Source of the DNA: Methanomicrobiales archaeon
Lineage (GTDB): Archaea > Halobacteriota > Methanomicrobia > Methanomicrobiales > JACTUA01
NCBI GenBank assembly: GCA_028678635.1
Contig: JAJRDC010000051.1
Location: forward strand, 1-5,682
Length of the DNA: 5,682 bases
Reading direction: 5' to 3'
Of the stretch, positions 1 through 5,174 are shown in pieces. The notes below the pieces were generated by a model. The model had not been told where the DNA came from. It did not search any database and saw nothing but the letters and a program-made list of their open reading frames with translations. The translations under genes were made by a program, and so were the position numbers. Numbering within the stretch: position 1 is the first letter of the stretch; every line of letters begins with the position of its first letter.

Positions 1-10
1 GGAACAGCCA

Positions 11-1039
11 GTGCTTGCCATCGCTGCCCTCGCCCTCGTCCTGGCCCTTGCCTTCACCTTCACGAACGGGTTCCAGAACGCCGGCGCCATGGCCGCCACC
101 TTCATCACTTCCCGGTCGGCATCCCCCCGGCAGGGGATCGTGCTGGTCTCGGCCATGAGCTTTGCCGGGGCACTCCTGGGCGGGACCGCCGTGGCCCTCA
201 CCGTTGCCACGCTCCTCACGCTCCCTCCCGAGGACGAGCTCGTGTGGATCGTGCTCCTGGCCCTCCTCTCCGCGGCGCTCTGGAACCTGCTCGCCTGGCG
301 GTACGGCATGCCGGCCTCCTCCACGCACGGCCTTATCGGGGGCCTGATCGGGGCGGGGGTCGCATCGGCCGGTATCGCGAGCATCGACTGGGGGGTGCAG
401 GAGCTGCTCTCCCCCGACCCCCACCTGGAGGGGGTGGTGAAGGTGGTGTTCTTCCTGGTGGTCACGGTCCTCGTCGGGTTCGTAGGAGGGTATGCCCTGC
501 GGGCGACCACCCGGCTCATGCTTCGGGGCGCTTCCCGGGCAGCCAACCGGACCATCGTCGGGGTGAACTGGGTGGCAGCGGCGGCCATGGCGTTCACCAG
601 CGGTGCCAATGATGCGCAGAAGCAGATGGGGGTGATTGCGCTGATCCTCTTTGCCGCCGGCCTCTCCGCAGACCTGGCGGTGCCCCCGTGGGCGAGGTTC
701 GGGTGCGCCGCCCTCCTGGCCCTGGGGATCCTGAGCGGCGGCTGGCGGGTTATGGCCACCCTGGGCCGGAGGATCTTCCGGATCCTCCCCGTTCACTCCC
801 TGGACTCGCAGGTCTCCTCGGGGGCCATCATCGCCTTTGCCACCGTTGCCGGGGCTCCCGTTTCCACCACCCAGGTCATCTCCACATCGGTGATCGGCGT
901 GGGGGCGGCGGAGAACCCCCTGAAGATGCGGTGGCTGGTGGGGACCCAGATACTCGTGACCATGTTCGTCACAATCCCGGCGACCGCATGCCTCGCAGCG
1001 CTCCTGCACCTGGCGCTGGGCCCGTTCATGGGATACTAG
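11..1039 (+). CDS. Inorganic phosphate transporter, PiT family
   Basis: This is a membrane permease of the PiT (PF01384) family, which moves inorganic phosphate into the cell with a coupling cation. The 342-residue protein is almost entirely hydrophobic helices and shows the family's internal inverted duplication. The first half has the FTNGFQN region at residues 16-23 and PASSTHG at 101-107. The second half has TSGANDAQKQMG at 196-207 and GAPVSTTQVIS at 281-291. The second signature (GANDAQK) is intact. In the first, the usual Asp is Asn23 and the usual Asn is Ala26, which is unusual. A charged and polar stretch at about residues 165-185 separates the halves. The length suits the compact prokaryotic branch. 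GTG at 11 is the first start available, but the frame stays open to the window edge, so a start further upstream cannot be excluded. The DUF47 gene follows after 8 nt, so the two are probably co-transcribed. The family call is firm. Phosphate as substrate is inferred from the family. Confidence 0.93.
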   Translation: MLAIAALALVLALAFTFTNGFQNAGAMAATFITSRSASPRQGIVLVSAMSFAGALLGGTAVALTVATLLTLPPEDELVWIVLLALLSAALWNLLAWRYGMPASSTHGLIGGLIGAGVASAGIASIDWGVQELLSPDPHLEGVVKVVFFLVVTVLVGFVGGYALRATTRLMLRGASRAANRTIVGVNWVAAAAMAFTSGANDAQKQMGVIALILFAAGLSADLAVPPWARFGCAALLALGILSGGWRVMATLGRRIFRILPVHSLDSQVSSGAIIAFATVAGAPVSTTQVISTSVIGVGAAENPLKMRWLVGTQILVTMFVTIPATACLAALLHLALGPFMGY

Positions 1040-1047
1040 AGGGAACC

Positions 1048-1713
1048 ATGTCACAGAAGAAGCGAATCAAAACCCCGCGGAGGGTGGTGGAGATGATCGA
1101 CGCCATCTTCCCCACCCGGTACGACTTTGAGGAGATGCTCGCCGAACAGGCGGAACGGACCCAGGAGGGGGTCAGGATCTTCGTGGACTGGCTGGACCAC
1201 CATCCCGTCGACGAGCCCTCTGCGCTCTCCCGGATCGAATCCGACGTGGATGCCTTCCGGTATTCCCTGGAGGAGAAGCTGGGGGACAGCTTTTCCACCC
1301 CGTTCGACCGTCAGGACATCTACAGCCTCTCCCGGCAGATGGACTACATCCTGGGCTTCAGCCTCGCAACGGCACGGGAGATGCACCTCTTCCAGGTGAC
1401 GCCGGACCGGCCCATACGGGAGATGGCGGAAGCCCTCCTCGCGGGCACCGGCCACGTGGCCGCCGGCGTGAGAGCCATTGGCACGGACCAGCAGAAGCTG
1501 CGGGAGGCCATCCGGGAGGCCAGGAGAACGATCCACACCATCGGGGATACCTACATGCTGGGGATGAAGGTCCTCCTGGAATCCCCCATCACGGCGGACA
1601 TGCTGAAACGCAGGGAGGTGTACCACCACCTCTGGGACGCCGGGGGGGCACTCCAGTCCACGGTGGACATCCTCCACAAGGCGGCGGTGGGGATCGACCT
1701 GGGCGGGACCTGA
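1048..1713 (+). CDS. DUF47 / PhoU-like phosphate transport accessory protein
   Basis: This 221-residue soluble protein belongs to the DUF47 (PhoU_div, PF01865) family, helical-bundle proteins distantly related to PhoU that are commonly encoded beside PiT permeases and are thought to regulate them. The sequence is almost all amphipathic helix. It has no signal peptide and no membrane segment. Family-like features are the N-terminal FPTRYDFEEMLAEQAERTQEG region (about residues 21-41), the central LSRQMDYILGF (about 92-102), and the C-terminal KRREVYHHLWDAGGALQ region (about 187-204). ATG 1048 was chosen because GAGGG at 1039-1043 sits 4 nt upstream and the family's N-terminus begins here. The reading frame is open for 120 codons further upstream, but that stretch overlaps the permease in another frame. 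The close tandem arrangement with the permease supports a role in phosphate uptake. Which molecules it contacts cannot be read from the sequence. Confidence 0.9.
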   Translation: MSQKKRIKTPRRVVEMIDAIFPTRYDFEEMLAEQAERTQEGVRIFVDWLDHHPVDEPSALSRIESDVDAFRYSLEEKLGDSFSTPFDRQDIYSLSRQMDYILGFSLATAREMHLFQVTPDRPIREMAEALLAGTGHVAAGVRAIGTDQQKLREAIREARRTIHTIGDTYMLGMKVLLESPITADMLKRREVYHHLWDAGGALQSTVDILHKAAVGIDLGGT

Positions 1714-1719
1714 AAGGTA

Positions 1720-2220
1720 TCACGGCGGAGGGCGTACTTCCACCATGAGTCCCTCCTTCCAGGCGATCCGGATCTCGCTCCGGGCGAGGGGCGAACCTGT
1801 CTTCCCGTCCGTGACCGTGAGGGTGATCACCACGTCCCGCCGGTCCTCCCCCTCCGGTTCCTGGAGGAAAGACCAGTAAATCTCCTGCGATTCCCGGCGG
1901 GCTTCCGGCCCGAGCTCCACCACCTGGCTCGCCGGAGGATCCCATGTCAGGAACCGGCCATAGGATGCCTCCCACCGGAATGCCGCGTCCGGGGGAAGGA
2001 TACCGGAGATGTTCCGGGCAGTAAGCCTGATCCCCGGTGTGGAGGACATCAGGGGCGAATACGTCCGGGGCTGGGCCGAGATCACCATTTCGAGAGGAGG
2101 AGCGGCGCCCGATCCGGGGGCCGGGGTAACCTCTGGTGCCGGGGTCCAGAGGGTGCTGCACCCGGCTGCCACGAGAAGTGCCAGGAGGACCAGGAATACG
2201 GAGTACCACCGGATATCCAT
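1720..2220 (-). CDS. Predicted lipoprotein of unknown function, Ig-like fold possible
   Basis: The 166-residue product starts with a short N-region (MDIRW) and a hydrophobic core (residues 6-19), then a lipobox-like VAAGC with Cys21 as the likely lipidated residue. A Pro/Ala-rich linker (about 26-42) leads to a domain of alternating hydrophobic and polar residues. This includes VVITLTVTDGKTG (130-142), a pattern typical of beta-sandwich (Ig/PKD-like) strands. The protein is therefore predicted to be anchored outside the cytoplasmic membrane. The ATG at 2220 was preferred over an in-frame start at 2370 because it puts the signal peptide at the N-terminus. The upstream 50 codons overlap the divergent gene and look non-coding. 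A TATA-like element lies 27 nt upstream. The gene converges on the DUF47 gene with a 6-nt gap and is divergent from the DUF998 gene. I recognise no specific family, and no function can be assigned. Confidence 0.75.
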   Translation of the reverse strand: MDIRWYSVFLVLLALLVAAGCSTLWTPAPEVTPAPGSGAAPPLEMVISAQPRTYSPLMSSTPGIRLTARNISGILPPDAAFRWEASYGRFLTWDPPASQVVELGPEARRESQEIYWSFLQEPEGEDRRDVVITLTVTDGKTGSPLARSEIRIAWKEGLMVEVRPPP

Positions 2221-2296
2221 ATGACCCTGTTGGGCGACGGGGTGAATAAAGAGACCGGTGAAAGGTTCAAGGGCTGATGCGGCGAACCAAACCTCC
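2221..2296. promoter_or_regulatory. Divergent intergenic region with a TATA-like element
   Basis: These 76 bases separate the minus-strand lipoprotein start from the chosen start of the DUF998 gene. Read on the minus strand, CTTTATTCA (plus coordinates 2243-2251) resembles an archaeal TATA box. Its centre is 27 nt from the A of the lipoprotein ATG, so a transcript would begin at or very near the start codon. Read on the plus strand, the AATAAAG in the same place could serve the DUF998 gene with a leader of about 20 nt, but the match is weak. No good Shine-Dalgarno is seen before either DUF998 start. GGTGA at 2241-2245 is 12 nt from the alternative GTG, which is rather far. Confidence 0.35.
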
Positions 2297-2950
2297 ATGG
2301 CACCGGGAATACCAGATCCGGCAGCCCGGATACGGCTCGCCGCTCTCTGCGGCATGGCGGCACCCCTCACCTTTTTCGGAACCGTGCTCCTCCTGGGATT
2401 CCTGCGGCCCGACTACTCCCACGTCACCCGGCTGATGAGTGAGCTGGGCGTGGCAGGAGCCCCGTACGCGATCGTCATGAACCTGACGGGCCTCGCCCTG
2501 ACCGGTGTCCTCCTGATGATCTTCTCCACCGGTATCCATGCCACGCTCGGAAAGCACCGGGGCGGCACGCTGGGATCCCTGTTCGTTGCGGTCATCGGGA
2601 TTGCGTTTCTCGGGACGGCGGTGTTCTCCTGCGACACCGGGTGCGTGCCGGTGACCATGGCAGGTTCACTCCACAACCGGCTCGGCATGATCGGCATGCT
2701 GGCGACCGCGATATCCGCCTTTCTCCTGGCATTGGCCATGAGGAAGGCCGGCGACTGGAACGGCTACTGGCAGTATTCCCTGATCACCGGGGTGGCGATT
2801 CTCCTCCTTGCGTTCGCATCCCCTTCTCTTCCCGACGTGAAGGGCATTATCCAGCGCCTCATGGTGGGGACGGCATTCCTCTGGGCCGGGGTGGTGGCGA
2901 TCCGGCTGTACCGGGGTGCCGGGAGGCCATCACCTGGAACCGGGGGATAG
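2297..2950 (+). CDS. DUF998 family six-helix membrane protein
   Basis: This is a 217-residue integral membrane protein of the DUF998 (PF06197) family. Their biochemical role is not established. About six hydrophobic segments are visible (near residues 14-36, 57-80, 91-111, 127-148, 160-175 and 186-203). Family hallmarks are RPDYSHVTRLMSELG (37-51) after the first helix, GAPYAIVMN (54-62) leading into the second, and the FSCDTGC loop (110-116) with two cysteines after the third. The last comes shortly before an LHN (125-127) that starts the fourth. The length fits the family. ATG 2297 was chosen because it leaves a short N-terminal tail before the first helix, as in relatives. A GTG at 2258 would add 13 residues and is possible. 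Neither has a convincing ribosome binding site. The gene is divergent from the lipoprotein gene and 328 bp from ku, with no clear functional tie to either. Confidence 0.85.
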   Translation: MAPGIPDPAARIRLAALCGMAAPLTFFGTVLLLGFLRPDYSHVTRLMSELGVAGAPYAIVMNLTGLALTGVLLMIFSTGIHATLGKHRGGTLGSLFVAVIGIAFLGTAVFSCDTGCVPVTMAGSLHNRLGMIGMLATAISAFLLALAMRKAGDWNGYWQYSLITGVAILLLAFASPSLPDVKGIIQRLMVGTAFLWAGVVAIRLYRGAGRPSPGTGG

Positions 2951-2995
2951 GCGCGGGACGATACTTCCCTGATCTCTTAGAACAACCCGGCGGGA

Positions 2996-3020
2996 AGGGA
3001 CCAGCCCCCTCCCGGTCCCT
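2996..3020. repeat. Inverted repeat after the DUF998 gene
   Basis: AGGGACC (2996-3002) and GGTCCCT (3014-3020) are exact complements separated by 11 bases. The transcript could fold into a 7-bp stem starting 46 bases after the DUF998 stop. No T-rich run follows, and archaeal termination usually relies on T-rich tracts, so a terminator role is only possible. A stem of this size can also arise by chance in GC-rich sequence. Confidence 0.4.
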
Positions 3021-3213
3021 CACTCGATGAGGATGTCACGCCAGGTGGATTACTCGAAGAGGAGGATTACCGGTTCCGGATCGACCTGCAGGGGTGCCCA
3101 CGCGGCGGGGCCTGAGCCGCAGCGGAGCCCCCGAGTAGCCCCCCACCAGTACGCAGGATATCTGGTAACCCGACGGGGAGCGGGAAATGGAACCATCCGG
3201 GTGGGCCGAGAGG

Positions 3214-3225
3214 GCGGGATCCCGC
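3214..3225. repeat. Perfect 12-bp palindrome upstream of the ku TATA element
   Basis: GCGGGATCCCGC is its own reverse complement. It lies 22 bases upstream of the TATA-like element, roughly 55-65 bases before the predicted transcription start. That suits the binding site of a dimeric transcription factor. About one perfect 12-bp palindrome is expected by chance in a window of this size, so only its position makes it interesting. Confidence 0.3.
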
Positions 3226-3247
3226 GGAAAATGAGATCCGGCAACAC

Positions 3248-3256
3248 CTTTATCTA
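3248..3256 (+). promoter_or_regulatory. TATA-like promoter element for ku
   Basis: CTTTATCTA stands out as an AT-rich island in a GC-rich region and resembles the archaeal TATA box. The bases just upstream (GCAACAC) contain A residues, as in a BRE, though the match is loose. The element's centre at 3252 is 27 nt from the ATG at 3279, the distance at which archaeal transcription usually starts, so the message would be leaderless or nearly so. The absence of a Shine-Dalgarno before any candidate Ku start agrees with this. Confidence 0.5.
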
Positions 3257-3278
3257 CCCGGCCATGATGGATTCTTCC

Positions 3279-4103
3279 ATGGCAGTCACGGGTGATCCCC
3301 ATGCGGAACCGGAAGTGGGAACAGGGAAGACAGGTCTGCAGCACGCGGTCTGGACAGGGAGCATCTCGCTGGGGCTGGTCCGGGTACCGGTGAAGATGGT
3401 GACCATGACCCATGACAGGGGTATCCATTTCCGGATGATCCACCGGGAGTGCGGGACCCCCATCCATTACCGGCAGTTCTGCGAGGAGGGAAAGGAGGTT
3501 CCTGACGAGGAGATCGTATACGGATACGAAGTCGGCCGGAACTCCTATGTGACCCTGGAGAAGTCGGAGATCCGTGATGCCCGGCCGGAGACCAGCGATA
3601 CGATCCACCTGGAATCGTTTGTCAGGAAGGAGGAGGCAGATCCGCACTACTTCCTCCGGACCTACCTGCTCATACCGGACGGGGCACCGGACGCGTACGC
3701 TCTCCTGCGCACCGTCATGCAGAACGAGGGTCAGGCGGCCGTGGGGCGGGTCTCCATGTTCCAGAAGGAATACCCGATCCTTGTCCACGTGTACCGTGAA
3801 GTCCTGGCGGCCACAACCCTGCGGTATGCAGATGAGATCCTGGACCCGGCGAAGGCCCCGGCGCTCCAGAAGCTCCCGGAACCCTCCAAGAAGGAGGTGG
3901 AGCTGGCCACCTTTATCCTGCAGAAGATGGCCGGCCACTTCGACCTGACGATCTTTGACGATACCTACCGGAAACGCCTGGAGCAGGTGATCGCTGCACG
4001 GAAGGAGGGCAGGATCCTGAAGCTGGAGAGGCGGGAGGCTGCACCGGAGAAGAAGGATCTCATGCAGGCCCTCCGCCAGACCGCGGAGGCCATGGGACAC
4101 TGA
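3279..4103 (+). CDS. ku: Ku protein, non-homologous end joining
   Basis: This is a bacterial-type Ku homologue of 274 residues. The family forms a homodimeric ring that slides onto double-strand DNA ends and recruits the end-joining ligase and polymerase. The core begins with the VWTGSISLGLVRVPVK strand region (24-39), matching the usual W-x-G-x-I-x-x-G-L-V-x-V-P-V. It continues through HRECG...YRQFC (55-68), EEIVYGYEVGRNSYV (77-91), a beta-barrel region, and FDDTYRKRLEQVIAARKEGR (226-245). The C-terminal helix DLMQALRQTAEAM (260-272) resembles the tail that contacts LigD in bacterial Ku. About 23 residues precede the core. ATG 3279 was chosen because a TATA-like element is centred 27 nt upstream. 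In-frame ATGs at 3231, 3264 and 3267 are alternatives, none with a ribosome binding site. The ligase gene follows after 66 nt, forming an NHEJ operon. The length is normal for prokaryotic Ku. Confidence 0.95.
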   Translation: MAVTGDPHAEPEVGTGKTGLQHAVWTGSISLGLVRVPVKMVTMTHDRGIHFRMIHRECGTPIHYRQFCEEGKEVPDEEIVYGYEVGRNSYVTLEKSEIRDARPETSDTIHLESFVRKEEADPHYFLRTYLLIPDGAPDAYALLRTVMQNEGQAAVGRVSMFQKEYPILVHVYREVLAATTLRYADEILDPAKAPALQKLPEPSKKEVELATFILQKMAGHFDLTIFDDTYRKRLEQVIAARKEGRILKLERREAAPEKKDLMQALRQTAEAMGH

Positions 4104-4122
4104 GGGAGGGGAAACGCCTGCA

Positions 4123-4148
4123 GGGATACGGGTATCCCCGGAATCCGG
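4123..4148. repeat. Two abutting dyads between ku and the ligase gene
   Basis: GGGATAC (4123-4129) and GTATCCC (4132-4138) are exact complements around a 2-base centre. Next to them, CCGGA (4138-4142) and TCCGG (4144-4148) are complementary around a single A. Together they fill much of the 66-base ku-ligase gap. As RNA, the first would form a 6-bp stem with a 4-base loop. As DNA, both look like sites for dimeric proteins. They could tune ligase expression relative to Ku or process the message, but chance is not excluded. Confidence 0.4.
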
Positions 4149-4159
4149 CACCGCCATCG

Positions 4160-4164
4160 GGAGG
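4160..4164 (+). promoter_or_regulatory. Shine-Dalgarno site for the ligase gene
   Basis: GGAGG ends 5 bases before the GTG at 4170 and matches the anti-Shine-Dalgarno core exactly. It decides the GTG start, since no ATG begins this protein and the catalytic domain starts soon after. Confidence 0.7.
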
Positions 4165-4169
4165 AGAGG

Positions 4170-5174
4170 GTGAATCCCCTCCTTGAGAGCCTGCCCCCGG
4201 GAGAACGGGAGCCGCTGAGATCAGCACCCCAGCCCGAATGGATGGAGCCGATGCTCGCCACCCTCTCCCGCGGGCGATCCTTCGGCCCAGGCTGGATCTT
4301 TGAGCGGAAGCTGGACGGGGAACGGTGCCTGGCCTTCCGGCAGGGGGACGGCGTGCGGCTCCTCTCCAGGACCCGTCACCTCCTGAATGATACCTACCCG
4401 GAACTGGAGGAGGCCCTTCTGACCCAGCCCTCCCGGGACTTCGTTGCCGACGGGGAGATCGTGGCCTTCAGCGGCGGGAACACGAGTTTCTCCCGGCTCC
4501 AGTCACGCCTCGGCATCACCGACCGGGAGGAGGCCCGGAGGATCGGGGTCCCTGTCGTTCTCTCCTTCTTTGACCTGCTGTACCTGGAGGGGTACGATCT
4601 CACCCGCCTCCCGCTCCACACCAGGAAAGCAATCCTGGAGAGGGCCATCTCCTACCGGGATCCCCTCCGGTTCAATCCCCACACGGCAGAGGGGTGGGAG
4701 GCATACTATGGCAATGCCTGCCGGATGGGCTGGGAAGGGGTGATCGCGAAGCGGGCAGCCGGCCCCTACATCCATGGCCGATCCACGGACTGGCTGAAGC
4801 TGAAGTGCGTGAACCGTCAGGAGTTCGTCATCGGGGGGTACACGGAACCCCGCGGCGGCCGGGCAGGGTTCGGTGCGCTCCTCGTGGGATACCACGAGAA
4901 CAGCGCCCTCCTGTACGCCGGGAAGGTGGGGACCGGGTTTGATGAGGAGATGCTTCTCTCCCTGGGCACCGAGCTGGCCCGGAGGGAGACCACCACCTCG
5001 CCTTTTGCCGACCGGAGGGTACGGGAGCGGGGTGAACACTGGGTCACCCCTGATCTCGTCTGTGAGGTGGCCTTTGCCGAGTGGACGCCGGACCACCGGC
5101 TCCGGCAGCCCCGGTTCATGGGGGTGCGACGGGATAAGGCAGCCGCCGACGTGATCCGTGAGGTGCCGAAATGA
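4170..5174 (+). CDS. ATP-dependent DNA ligase, LigD/LigC type, stand-alone
   Basis: This 334-residue enzyme seals DNA nicks through a ligase-adenylate and a DNA-adenylate intermediate. All nucleotidyltransferase motifs are visible. Motif I is ERKLDGER (45-52) with Lys47 as the adenylated residue. Motif Ia is SRTR (66-69). Motif III is ADGEIVAF (93-100), and IIIa is FFDLLYLEG (133-141). Motif IV is WEGVIAKR (188-195), and V is DWLKLK (207-212). An OB-fold domain follows, ending in RQPRFMGVRRDK (312-323), typical of LigD-type ligases. The N-terminal DNA-binding domain of the replicative archaeal and eukaryotic ligases (about 550-600 residues in total) is absent. This is therefore a minimal NHEJ-type ligase with neither a fused polymerase nor a phosphoesterase. 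GTG 4170 is preceded by a good GGAGG. The stop overlaps the polymerase start by 4 bases. The Ku neighbour points to double-strand-break joining. Confidence 0.95.
   Translation: MNPLLESLPPGEREPLRSAPQPEWMEPMLATLSRGRSFGPGWIFERKLDGERCLAFRQGDGVRLLSRTRHLLNDTYPELEEALLTQPSRDFVADGEIVAFSGGNTSFSRLQSRLGITDREEARRIGVPVVLSFFDLLYLEGYDLTRLPLHTRKAILERAISYRDPLRFNPHTAEGWEAYYGNACRMGWEGVIAKRAAGPYIHGRSTDWLKLKCVNRQEFVIGGYTEPRGGRAGFGALLVGYHENSALLYAGKVGTGFDEEMLLSLGTELARRETTTSPFADRRVRERGEHWVTPDLVCEVAFAEWTPDHRLRQPRFMGVRRDKAAADVIREVPK
5160..5165 (+). promoter_or_regulatory. Shine-Dalgarno site for the polymerase gene
   Basis: GAGGTG lies 5 bases before the ATG at 5171, inside the end of the ligase gene. It supports this ATG as the true start and suggests that the overlapping pair is translated in a coupled way. 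Confidence 0.6.

Larger units (their letters stand above)
2951..3278. other. Non-coding region upstream of ku
   Basis: This 328-base stretch has no convincing gene. The Ku reading frame is open across it from 3027, and a minus-strand frame is open from 3247 to 3050. Both translations are Arg/Gly/Pro-rich and lack any recognisable motif. It holds a 7-bp-stem inverted repeat (2996-3020), a GC-rich potential hairpin around 3106-3133 (CGGGG pairing with CCCCG, with a small CCG/CGG stem inside), a perfect 12-bp palindrome (3214-3225) and a TATA-like element (3248-3256) placed for ku. It most likely contains the end of the DUF998 transcript and the promoter and control region of the NHEJ operon. 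No tRNA or other known RNA was recognised. Confidence 0.6.

Noticed and set aside
2221..2370. A longer lipoprotein starting at 2370
   Set aside because: This would place the hydrophobic signal segment about 55 residues into the protein and overlap the DUF998 gene. The ATG at 2220 gives a standard lipoprotein signal.
3071..3088. A GGTTCCGGATCGACC stretch resembling a tRNA T-arm
   Set aside because: The loop does not fit TTCRANY, and no acceptor stem, D-arm or anticodon arm can be found around it.
3020..3247. A minus-strand reading frame (3247-3050, then nine more codons after one stop) that might be a broken gene upstream of ku
   Set aside because: The translation shows no motif I recognise, is rich in Arg, Gly and Pro as expected of random GC-rich DNA, and has no promoter or ribosome binding site.
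3027..3278. An 84-residue N-terminal extension of Ku using the upstream ATG at 3027
   Set aside because: The extension does not resemble Ku or a targeting sequence. The TATA element at 3248-3256 lies inside it, and Ku proteins normally begin near the W-x-G strand.
3036..4157. A long minus-strand open frame (373 codons) opposite ku
   Set aside because: It is the antisense shadow of a clearly conserved gene in GC-rich DNA and its translation shows no family motif. The same holds for the minus-strand frames at 4503-5096 and 1051-1677.
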